From Pogonophryne albipinna (lineage: Eukaryota > Chordata > Actinopteri > Perciformes > Artedidraconidae), in NCBI GenBank assembly GCA_028583405.1, contig CM053261.1, positions 18,025,825 to 18,089,824 of the forward strand: a stretch of 64,000 nt of DNA, written 5' to 3'. The notes below the pieces were generated by a model. It had not been told where the DNA came from and did not search any database. It saw nothing but the letters and a program-made list of their open reading frames with translations. Each line of letters opens with the position of its first letter. Position 1 is the first letter of the stretch. The position numbers were made by a program, and so were the translations under genes. Positions 1-13,774 of this stretch are shown one piece after another.

Positions 1-594
1 GTCATGAGAACTAGCTCTCCGCTCGCAGACAGACAGCCCTGTTTATGTTCCCCTCCAGAGGAGAAACCACACTGTGTGTGTGTGTGTGTGTGAGCATGAA
101 TGTGTGTGTCTGTCTGACTGCGTTATTGGCTCATGGGGGAGGTGGGGAAGCCGAGAGGCACTCGAGAGGGTCTACTTTCCCCTGCCGCTCGGGGAGAGGG
201 AACCACTTACCGATGCCTTCCTCTCAAACATGCACACAGAAAGAGGAAGTTTCTCATGTTTTGCAGAGTTCAGTAGCTGCACAGCCAGACTGCGCCGCTG
301 TGAGTGATTGGCCTCTGTGTCTAAATGGTCTCCAAAGGGAGGCAGAATTCTTTGCAGTATAATAACAGATCTGGGGTCAGTGAATGACAACAGTACCACA
401 CAGAAATCAGATAGGAAACAGTTAAATATACATCATTGTGCACTGGGAATAACCTGAGAATGGGTGCATTTTTAAGTAAGTCTGACAACATAATTGGGGC
501 ATGCTGAGACCGTGATTATATGAGATAAATTGCAAAAGTAGGTCAGAATTGTGTTTATGAGAAATTATATTTGTGGACAATTGAATTACAGCAC
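1..594. other. non-coding stretch, no gene seen
   Basis: No exon-like reading frame with splice sites was recognised. A short GT run lies at about 71-93. The sequence is otherwise unremarkable and AT-rich, and ends at the TTAA (595-598) flanking the first transposon. It may belong to an exd3 intron or to upstream intergenic DNA; the window does not decide. Confidence 0.5.
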
Positions 595-1344
595 TTAAAG
601 GTGGGGTAGGTAAGTTTCAGAAACCGGCTCGAGATACACTTTTTGTTATATTCCATGGAATGCTCTTAACATCCCGATAGCAATGAATATCTTAAGTGCT
701 TTGACAAAAAATCCATAAAAAAAATTCATCTGTGGAAGCCGTAGTACTGTAAAAAACACGACCAATCCGTTTAGCCGGCCCGGCTAAAATAACTGGATGG
801 CCTACCTGCCTGTCAGCCTGCCACCGGGGCACAAACTTATCTCGTGCCCTCATTGGTCATGTGCGCGTTCGTGTGTGTTGGAGGAGGGGCTCTGTAAGGA
901 AGTGGCAGATTTTCTCCGGTTGTGTATTTTCTAGGGATGTAACGATACCAAAAACTCACGGTACGATAATATCGCGATAACAAGTCCACGGTACGGTATT
1001 TATCGCGATATTGAATAATAAATTTAAAAAAATAAAAAAACTTTTCTTTTTTTTTCAATACAAATTTGTCTTACTCGGAAAATGTTTCTTTATTAAATAA
1101 TAAATCTGATTTGTATAGCATTTTAGTAGGATAGCAGTATTGTCAAAAACAAAGTGACAGTAACAGACTGGAACAAGAAAACCAGTGTTTTTGTACCTAT
1201 AGTACTACCAAACAAAGTAGGCATTTTGTTTGTGCCACTGCATCTCACAAATAAACAAGGACATTTAATAATCAGACCCTGCAATAAAATAAATCAAGTT
1301 TCACTTTAGTTTTTCAAGTAACTCAACTCAAACTCACTAGTCAC

Positions 1345-1530
1345 TCACTCAGCATCATCAGACAGGTTTTTAGGAATATGAGAATGTCCACATTTCCAGG
1401 TATTTATAAGCTGGGATGTTTGGGCATTTACAATATCCCCTGCTCTGGAAAAAACTCTCTCGCTTGGTACTGATGTTGCTGGTACTGATGTTGCTGGTAC
1501 TGATGTTGCTGGGACAGCAGTGGTCGCGTT
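1345..1530 (-). pseudogene. hAT transposase C-terminal remnant
   Basis: Read on the minus strand, this segment encodes SVPSERVFSRAGDIVNAQTS followed by a degraded tail and a stop at 1347-1345. The SERVFS-AG motif is the conserved start of the hAT C-terminal dimerisation region known from Ac/ZBED-type transposases. Upstream the frame carries three copies of a 15-bp unit encoding PATSV, where full-length family members normally have only one such PATS stretch. The rest of the transposase is absent, so this is a non-functional relic. Confidence 0.75.
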
Positions 1531-1639
1531 AACCGAATATTTTATTTATCAATGACGGAAAAATCTGAAAGCAGTCTGTCATTTTGACAGATTAGAACAA
1601 ACTCGGAACAGCGCCAACGTTTCCCCGCAGCGAGGCTCT

Positions 1640-1790
1640 GGTGTTATGCCGTGTTATGCATGCCCTCCAAAAGGAAATGATATAGTTTCCAAATCGTACT
1701 TTGCCGTACAGATCAATACATGTCTGAGAGGTTTTGCTTTACGCTGTGCGCGCTCCCGCGAGGTGCATCATGCACACACGGCATAACACC
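1640..1790. repeat. 151-bp inverted-repeat insertion (small MITE candidate)
   Basis: GGTGTTATGCCGTGT at 1640-1654 is exactly repeated in inverse at 1776-1790. The flanking sequence (CCCCGCAGCGAGGCTC on the left, a C-run then GTTGACAGTTCACGAGCG on the right) reappears uninterrupted, on the other strand, at about 21,386-21,433. This indicates insertion of the 151-bp unit. No clear target duplication was found. Confidence 0.6.
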
Positions 1791-2209
1791 GCCCCCCCCG
1801 TTGACAGTTCACGAGCGTGCTCTCTCTTGAACAGTACATTCTATATTATAAAGCCGTGGAGGGCGGGAGTTTATAAACCAAAGAATAACCGCCCTTACGG
1901 GACGCTGTAATAAGTAAAGCGAACGCACCCGCAAGGACACCTGGCCTCCTATTGGTTGAGGGATTTTGACAGGATTGTTGCACAAAAATTTAGAGCGCGC
2001 ACAGAATAAATCTGAGAGCAGAACAAATCTGTAAACAGCAATATATCTGAGTGCAAGCGTACAGTTTGAGCAGAAGCAGAGCAAATCTAAGTGCAAGCAG
2101 GCACTAGTTTGAGTGCGAGGACAGGGTTTGAGGGAAATAAATACATAAAGTATGCTCTCAAATTTAAATACCACGCTCTTGAATAAAGATAGGGAATAAC
2201 CCCCATATA

Positions 2210-2340
2210 AATACGATGTCCTTTTGTGTTCTGTTGTTTTATGTTCATGTTGTAACCTACTTGCTGCCATGTTGGACAGGTCTCTCTTGAAAAAGAGATC
2301 GATTATCTCAATGGGACCATCTGGTTAAATAAAGGTTTAA
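2210..2340 (+). mobile_element. LINE 3' tail fragment
   Basis: About 130 bp ending in TCTCAATGGGACC...TAAATAAAGGTTT match, in inverse orientation, the 3' end of the minus-strand LINE at 16,307-16,425. Shared words include GATGTCCTTTTGT, CTTGAAAAAGAGATC and ATCTCAATGGGA. It is a severely 5'-truncated copy embedded in the nested hAT. Confidence 0.7.
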
Positions 2341-2538
2341 AACAAAAACAAGTGTTTTAAAAAAAAAAAAAATTTTAAATTAAATTTTTTTTTTTTTTAT
2401 CGCGGTAGATTTTGTCAGTCTCACGACGGTATTGGGACGTTTATTTACCGCGATATTCGGTATATCGTTACATCCCTAGTATTTTCTAATTCTAGCGATC
2501 TCGAGCCGGTTTCTCAAACTTACCTACCCCACCTTTAA

Positions 2539-5500
2539 GCGTGCAACTATCTTTCCTTTATTTACTTAAAGGTCAAGTTTAGATCCACCAATGATAGGAA
2601 AATAAATTGTGAGAACTAGCCCCAGCAATGGTGTTTTCCTCTCACAGATACTGCTGGTATGACTGTCTTTGTGTCTGTGGTCATGGTATAATGGTTTCCC
2701 TTGCGATAGTGAAATGTGATCTTCGGTCTTTTGCCGCTTAGCGAATCATAGATCATTCTCCCACACTCAACGCGCAGTGCAACACAGCACACCATCTGAA
2801 CTCATTCTGCCTGCGCTGCACACAACTCCCATGATAGAGAACGCTTGTCAGCCATGCTAATACCTGCCGGTGAGAAATAGCGCAGAGGTTCGGGGTCGTT
2901 ATTATCACAACCCTGTGGCACACGGGCCCACTTTAGTAGCTGGGGTAACTCCTCCACATGCAGTCATGCTTTTGAGGCTCGCTCACATGTGATATGACGA
3001 ATTAGTCTTTTTGGCAGAAGTCCAGTTTCTTTTTTGCACTGTGAGTTGATTGCTCTGACTTCCAGGATAAGTTGATTGTAGGTTTTAGCAAAGCGTGAGG
3101 GTTACATCACTTTGTCTGGAGGCAAAAAACTTAACAAGCTAACATGGAGCCAGTGTTCTGTTTACTGATTGATTCAAGACTGCTTATTACCCTGTTGTCA
3201 TTTTACCCAATTTGAAGTTCGTAGGCTTTACTTTTAGTTGAACTACATGACCACGATGCATTGTATCGCCCAGCTCTATAATACAAAACGGAATGTCTAT
3301 GGTTAGATGTGTGGTGGCAATGTTTTTCTCATGTTGTAAGCTCTGGTAGACATTAGATTCTGGATCCGCCAGTTCCTGTACAATCTGAATGGCAAATTAG
3401 ATCCTGCTCCAAATGATCCATCAATCATAAACTAATCTACAGCTTCAGTGTCCCTTAAATGTAGTAAAACCCACAGCAAAACTGGGAACCTCTCACCTCT
3501 GTCGCCTTACAACAATAACCCCATCCATTGTGGGCTGAGTTTTTTTTTTTCGACACCCCTGTGTATGTGCACGCTGTGTGTTAGTTTCCGAGAATGGGTT
3601 GTGTCAACAATTCAACTTAAACCTCATTGAGACAGAGATAATAGATGGTAACCCCCCACACAGTCTGTGGTTTGTGAACTCATCTACTGTACTTTGCATG
3701 TGTTGTTTTTTTTTACAGTTGACGCTGCTCTGATATATCGCTGCTTTCTCGCTCGTCTCTGATGTGTGAAGCTGTGTACATCGCAACTGCGACCGCGTGT
3801 TTTCACAGTTTACGTTCTGGGTGTAGGCCTGTACATTCTGTGAACATTCTTTACATTTCTGACCTGCGTTCGCTTCATGTTGCACTGCTTGTACGTTCAT
3901 GTGTAGGTCTTGGGAATGTGAGGTCGGCTCTGCCCTAAAAACGTTTAACTAAGTCTTGCCATGGCTCTTCCCAAAGCCTGTAGTTTGCGTGATGTGATGC
4001 TATCAGGAGGTTAGAAGTCTGTTTGCTTTGGGAGCTGCAGGCTTGGCAAGCACACACACTCACACACTTTTTCTGTGTTTTGTTCTCTTCTCTCTCCTCT
4101 GTTACTCACAGAGGCAGATTAAAGTGAAAGTCCTTGCGGGTGGGAATGGTCACAGGCAACACCCCCAACTTCCCCCCTCGGGTAGGAAAGAGGTAGAAGG
4201 CTGGGGAGGTCAGGCTGCTTGGCCTGGGAAAGGCTGGAAAGAGCAAAGGGGGCAGTGTGGATGGATAGATGGGGTAAATGGATTGATAGAAATCAGAAGA
4301 AAAAAGGAGAGAGAGGGTTCAGAGAAAAGATGATAAACGTTTTGGGGAGAGAGAAAGGGAGATAAAAATAAAAGCGGAAGCCAAAAGTTTACATTTCTTT
4401 GACTTCTAAGCTTCTGAGAGTCATGCAGGATATAAATGGGATGGAAAATTAGACCCACAGTAGGGTTAAAAAAAAAAAATGATGATGCGCAACTTGCGTC
4501 TTTTCCCCCATTTCCTCCTCCTCCTGTTTCAGGCAAAGGAAAGCCAATGTCCAATGTTTCTCATAGGAACTGCAGCCCAGAATTTTAACTCATGCCAGGA
4601 GGTCTGAGAAGCGTGTGTTCATGCATGTATTCTTGTGTGTAGTCTCTAGAGACCAGCAGATTTGCTATGTGCCAAACATACCTTTCTGCTGTTTAAATGC
4701 ATTAAGAGCAATGCAAAAAAAAGTCAAATTCCTGATTTGTATAGCCATACTTGGCCAATAACGGTTATTGTGATACCAGCAATAAGTATGGAGTTATAAT
4801 ACACGGATAAGCTATAGTATTTTGTAATCATCCTGATATGTACAGGAGTGTGTATTCAAGCAGGTTATTATCATTTGAGGGAATCACGTCCCTGATGTCT
4901 ACCATCATTTCTATGGTTATGAGCCCCGTTAAATCCTTAAATTATAAACTAAGGATTGAAAAAGTTCGGCTCTCAAATATAAGAACCAATTGCAGACGAT
5001 ATGCAATGAGATGATGATTAATGTGGAGAGACCTTGTTTAAATAAAAGGCAACAAGCTAATATAATATTATGACATATCCTAGTCAAGACTTATTTTCGA
5101 TTAAGAGTATTTTAGTGCCTAATTTGTAATATTTTCGTTGTTTTCGGTGTACAAATCTCTTCTTGTACAAACCTTATCGTGGCCCCATCAAACGTGTGAA
5201 AGCCAATCATTCCTGTTATCTCATTCCTTCTGATGTAAACGTTTACACTGACTTCCTGTGTTCCCCGTGTGCTTTGAGAGGTGCGTGGTTGCGGGCGTGA
5301 CTGGGTGTGTGTTGGTGTAGTATTAGTGTTCTTTAGGGTGTGGGTGTTTGTGGTTTAGGGTGTAGTCTTATTTTGCATGGGACGCTGCTATCTAGTGACT
5401 CTAGGCACGTTAAGAGTGTGTGTGAGAAGGAAAGCGCTCGGTTTGTCCCACCAACTCAAACCAAAGCTGCGTATCCATAAATCAATTAATGTAGCAACTC

Positions 5501-7079
5501 AAGCTACTCAGCGTCCGTTTGGTTGCCTGGGGAAACCAGAGGTGACTGGAGCGCTGGGTACCTGTCGGTCTGGATGATCCCATGGACCGCCTACACACAC
5601 ACACACACACGCACACCTCCTTGGATGTAGCCCTTTCTTTCCCTCCATTTTCCTGCTGTCTATTTTGGTCAACTGGTGGCCCGTTCCCACAGTGCTGCTG
5701 TTCCCATGGTTATCGCCGCGGAGATAGCGAGCGGGGGGGGTCAGGGTGGTGGTGGGCTTGACAGAGAGCGGGGGGGACAGCGTTGCTCTGTTCGAAGAGA
5801 TAGGGGACTCTGTGGCTGTAGAGGAGGCGGGGTGAGGTGGGGGGTGAATGAAGGGTAAGGGGTAGAGAGTGCGTATGTGTGTGAGTGTGTGTGATGTTTA
5901 GCTCCCATGGACATCACAGGTGGCCCATGAGGATTAGCCAATATGGGCTCTCATTAGATTTAATTAAATCAGTTAGTAGGTGATACATTATATCAGTCAT
6001 TCTAAATCACAACTGTATCTAAAGTAGGGCTGCCAAACCATTAAATTAATCACCAACCATTTTTATAGTTGACGAATCAGGTTGAGTAATATATATTTTT
6101 AAGTTGAATTCATCTACTTACATTTTTTTTCTTGTTTCTTTACTGCTTTATGTGGGGGGGGAAAGACATTTAAGGACGTATGACATTTTTCAACATTTTC
6201 TGATGTTTTATTGACCAAACAACTAACTGATCAGTGTAGCCTATATATCAACAATGAAAACTATAAAATATCAGAATATAAAATAAAATATAAATGAGGT
6301 CAATATCCTCCAAGTATGTCACCAAATGTCCTTTCTAACCTCATGCAACACTTCTTTCTGAGGGCAGATGCTACTTCCTGAGAATGAGAGCTAAGGTGGG
6401 GTGCAAAAAGAAGAGGTGGCAAAGGAAGTGAAGGAGATGGGTATAGGAGCCGGGACCTGGAAAGGAGGGGGTGAGGGCCAGCGAAAGGAGGGAGGGAGCG
6501 AGGGAGGGAGGGAGGGAGGGAGGGGTGCGGGTGGGAGTGCGGGGCTCAGAAACAGGGACGGATTCAGTTCCCACACTTCTAATTACTGTGTCACTGGAGA
6601 CTGAAAGGGGACTGCCCCTGGCCCTAGGGAATTTGCTGGGGCCGGTCGCAGAGAGGGAGCAGCGGCGGTGCATGGGGAGGGGAGGGAAGGGAAGGAAGGT
6701 TGGAAGGAAGGTTGGAATTAAAGTGGGTGTATGACACAAGAACCCTCTCCACCGTCCTTTCTTTTGGTTTTACCTCATTGCATTCACACTAGAGGTGAAC
6801 CCCCTTTTACCGCGAGCCCCCTCCCCTCCGCTTCCCTAATACCCCAACCTCTCACCTCCGACCCACTTCTCCTTAACCCTCCCTTACCCTCCTCCACCTC
6901 GGTCCTCTCTTTCCCTTCAGCCTTTGTTCCCCATCGTGTACTGCTTCCTTTTTACCCCCTCTTCTTTTCATTTACCTCCCCCTCTACCTCTCTGTGTTTC
7001 TAATGCTGGTTCCTCTCCCGTGTCTCCTGTTGACATGAACAAGACTTCCACAGACCCTTTGATGTGAGGTTCAACACAG

Positions 7080-7080
<1 letters not shown>
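2539..7080. other. non-coding stretch with simple sequence
   Basis: No exon was recognised. A purine-rich GGGA/GAGG tract lies at about 6460-6530 and 6670-6720, facing a pyrimidine-rich tract at about 6740-6990. G-runs occur at 5730-5850. A short unit at 6025-6035 (TAGGGCTGCCA) resembles a hAT end but has no demonstrated partner. Open frames here are low-complexity or random. Confidence 0.5.

Positions 7081-7157
<77 letters not shown>
7081..7157. repeat. (CA)n microsatellite
   Basis: Uninterrupted CA dinucleotides over 77 bp. It is followed 94 bp later by a much longer GT array of opposite sense. Confidence 0.99.
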
Positions 7158-7158
<1 letters not shown>

Positions 7159-7250
7159 AGACACACTGATGTCTTATTCTACATCATTATTGCCACTTAA
7201 CCCCGAGCCCCTTTCCGCTTGTATTTGCCTTCATCTCAACCTCCCATAAT

Positions 7251-10747
<3,497 letters not shown>

Positions 10748-10751
10748 TTAA

Positions 10752-11196
10752 AGGTGGGGTAGGTAAGTTTGAGAAACCGGCTCGAAATACACTTTTTGTC
10801 ATATTCCATGGAATGCTCTTAACATCCCGATGGCAATGAATATCTGAAGTGCTTTGACAAAAAATCCATAAAAAAATGTCATCTGTGGAAGCCGTAGTAC
10901 TTTAAAAAGCAGGACCAATCATTTTAGCCGGCCCGGCTAAAATAACTGGATGGCCTACCTGCCTGTCAGCCTTCCATCTGTGCACAAACTTATCTCGTGC
11001 CCTCATTGGTCATGTGCGCGTTTGTGTGTGTTGGTGGAGGGGCTCTGTAAGGAAGTGGCAGATTTGTTCTGGCTGTGTATTTTCAAGTTCTGGCTGTATA
11101 TTTTCAAGTTCTGGCTGTGTATTTTTAAGTTCTGGCTGTGTATTTTCAAATTCTAGCGCACTCGAGCTGGTTTCTCCAAAATGACCTACCCCACCT
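10752..11196. mobile_element. TTAA-flanked inverted-repeat element, copy 2
   Basis: Same family as 599-2534, with TTAA directly outside both ends (10,748-10,751 and 11,197-11,200). It is 445 bp, longer than the 381-bp copies because a 21-bp segment is tandemly amplified to four units at 11,066-11,149. The internal palindrome TTTAGCCGGCCCGGCTAAA is kept near 10,923-10,941. No protein is encoded; the FWLCIFK-type frame is the amplified repeat. Confidence 0.85.
11066..11149. repeat. four-unit 21-bp tandem repeat inside copy 2
   Basis: Four near-identical units of 21 bp (consensus begins GTTCTGGCTGTGTATTTTCA). The other two family members have one unit here. Three extra units (63 bp) account for the length difference of copy 2. 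Confidence 0.9.
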
Positions 11197-12013
11197 TTAA
11201 CAAATATGATCTATTCTTATGTAATAAGACATGAAACTATAGGTGTTAATTGTGTCTAAATATCTCAAAATTAGATATTTATATCTAAGAATATGTTGCC
11301 TATTTTAAAGTGATGTCTTGTTCATAACCAATAAACTAGTAGTTTGACTCTTGACCTGAACAGGTTCCCTATTCTAAAGTTGCCTCCTCTTCACACTTTG
11401 TAAATACATTATAGCACAAACCTACTGAAATTAAACTCAACAGTACAAGATCAAAGTAGGCTCACGTTGAAATATCTGTTTTATGAATGAACCACTATAG
11501 AGAGGTTCAGACACATACCAAAACATGTCAAGTTTCTCCAAGGCTGAGAACATATGCAGCCTGTACTTTTTAATAAAAACAGATTTTTAACAGATGTGAT
11601 GTATTTGTGATCATACTGTGTGACCTGCTTGTATGTACTTACACAATAGGTGTACTGTTCTCTCTGTGTGTTGTACTGTCTCAGTGTGAACATAGATTAA
11701 ACAGCCAGCCAAACTCTTTTGAGAGCCATGGAATGAGCAGCCATGCTCCTTTATTGACTTATTTGCAGTCCACTGACATTCAAACGGAGTGAAACTATAA
11801 AAAAAGAAGTTACAAGGCACTTAATGATCTCATACATGCAAGTGTAACATACACAGATTAACACATAGGACCGCTAAGTGTAAACAAGGTAAATATAGCT
11901 AATGCTAGCTGTGCAATAAGCATGTATACAGGCTAGTATGGCTAACGCTAGCATGTATGCTAACGCTAGCGTGAATGCTAACGCATTTTTTTCTCATTGA
12001 GTTTAGGTTTAAA

Positions 12014-13767
12014 CAGGGCTGCCAACCCTCACGCATTGAGCGTGAGAGTCACGCAATTAACCCATATCTCACGCACTCACACCACACATGCCTTTAGGTG
12101 CGGTGGCGCTGGCGGGGGTTGTGTGTGGGTCTACAGAAGGTCCAGTTGTGATGGAGACGGTTCGCCACTGACAAACATAGTAAACATTAAAATACATACA
12201 TAGTTATAGGGGGCATTATAGCATAAATATCAGGGTTACCGACTCTCACGCATCTGGCGTGTGACACACGCTTTCACTCTCAATCTCACGCTCTCACGCT
12301 GCCCAAACTATTCTCACGCCAAAAACAAGAATACCGAAGACTAGAAACGGTTTTGAAAACTTTTGTCACGTAGTGATTGTCTTCTCAATAGAACATCTTT
12401 GATAATGTCTTCTGGCCAATCAAAATCAAGATAACGGCGTGGTGTTGTTGCAGGAAGTCCCCACGGAGAATACTTTTGCTGTAGTACATCTCTATACGTC
12501 GATACAACATTACGTGTTGATAGAAATCAACACGTAATGAAATAAGACCCCACGGTTTGATGATTGATAGGTGTGTGGGCTGTCTTTCATTTTGACACAC
12601 AGAACAATGGGGGCTATCCACCCTTATCCACAATGTAAAGTAATTCACACAGCCTCTTCCCTCTTCAGTGAGGAGCAGCAGGTTCAGCTTTCAGAACAAA
12701 GTAACAAAAAACTAAAATGGCATTCATTTTTTTTTTAAATATGTCGTGTAGTAATAGATTTATTTATTGTTCTTCTCAAGAGAGTACCAGAATGTGTATT
12801 TTATGTTAGTATTTCAAAAAATCTCCTGGGGGAGAATCCCCCCAGAACCCCCTGTAGGGGTTGGGTTTTCAGCATGTCAACTTTTTCACCTGTGGGGAAA
12901 TTGCAGGATTGGCTCCAGGTCGCCCTTTTTATTTACTACAAGACAAATGTGCCTTTTTATTTCATACAGTTCAATTTGGATTGAGACAGGGAAATAATCT
13001 AAACCTCACGCGTGGCGTTTCACTGTCAAGGGGAGCGTGTATGTAATTACAATGCAAATACTGACTTCACCCCACCACTGTATGGGTTAGCCCTACCATA
13101 GATTACCCAACACAAATACTCTCTGGCAACTGCCGACCCGTATTGCGCAAGCGCAGATCTAAGATCCAGTAGAAATGATAAAAAAGTAAAAGTCTGCTGC
13201 TTATTGTTCTACTAGGCCAAAATAGAGTGTGTTAATTAATATATTTGGCAGTTTGGAGTAAGTCTGTAGATTTGTTTGTGTGTGTGTTTCATGTATAGGC
13301 CTCTCACGATAATTAATTTTGTTGGATACATTTTCCAGGAAATTATTGCGATAAACGATAATATTGTCGGCACCGTTGTATGACCATTTTAGACCACTGA
13401 CATAATGATAATATATAATAATAATTGAAATACATCCTTTCGAACTGCTAGTCACATCCTCATGTAAATGGCAATTTATCGAGTTCATTTTTATTTATCG
13501 TACGATAAGTCAATTAATTGCTTATCGCGACAGGCACACAATAAAACAGTGGAAACAAAGATGTGTTTGACTTTCATTAGTGAATGAAACTTTGTGCCCT
13601 TTATAGTCTGTGTCCAATTTTGTGTATTTGTATATATATCCTATATCCTATATATATGCTAAGGTCCCGCTGCTGACACGATAGCAGTCATTTAGTGCGC
13701 ATATGTGTAATTAAACCCATGATATCAAAATCTCACTCCAGCCAGGTACCCAAAGTTGGCAACCCTG
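12014..13767. mobile_element. hAT-like block with CAGGG termini
   Basis: A left end CAGGGCTGCCAACCCTCACGC starts at 12,014. A related left end CAGGGTTACCGACTCTCACG starts at 12,231. A single inverse right end, AGTTGGCAACCCTG, finishes at 13,767. The 12,231-13,767 unit is flanked by the 7-bp direct repeat TAAATAT (12,224-12,230 and 13,768-13,774). The first start is probably a truncated relative. The interior holds a C/G palindromic stretch near 12,825-12,860 typical of hAT interiors but no intact transposase. Confidence 0.65.
13296..13538. mobile_element. short hAT-type MITE nested in the 12-13.8 kb block
   Basis: The ends TAGGCCTCTCACGATAA and, in inverse, TGTGCCTGTCGCGATAA match at 13 of 17 positions. 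The unit is about 243 bp and AT-rich, with no coding capacity. No convincing target duplication was found, so the borders are approximate. Confidence 0.5.
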
Positions 13768-13774
13768 TAAATAT

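Larger units (their letters stand above)
932..2478. mobile_element. hAT transposon nested in copy 1 of the TTAA element
   Basis: The termini are TAGGGATGTAACGATA and its exact inverse (16 bp), flanked by an 8-bp direct repeat GTATTTTC at 924-931 and 2479-2486. An 8-bp duplication is the hAT signature. The 1547-bp element holds a decayed hAT transposase C-terminus on the minus strand, a LINE 3' tail fragment and a small internal inverted-repeat insertion, so it is a degraded and secondarily invaded copy. Confidence 0.9.
599..2534. mobile_element. TTAA-flanked inverted-repeat element, copy 1, split by a nested hAT
   Basis: The left end AGGTGGGGTAGGTAAGTTT and the inverted right end match for about 36 bp with one mismatch, and TTAA sits directly outside both ends (595-598 and 2535-2538). 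Without the nested hAT and its target duplication (1555 bp) the element is 381 bp, exactly the length of copy 3 at 38,308. It carries an internal palindrome TTTAGCCGGCCCGGCTAAA near 773-791. There is no coding capacity, so it is a non-autonomous (MITE-like) element. TTAA flanks fit piggyBac-type target use, but the family assignment is inference. Confidence 0.85.
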
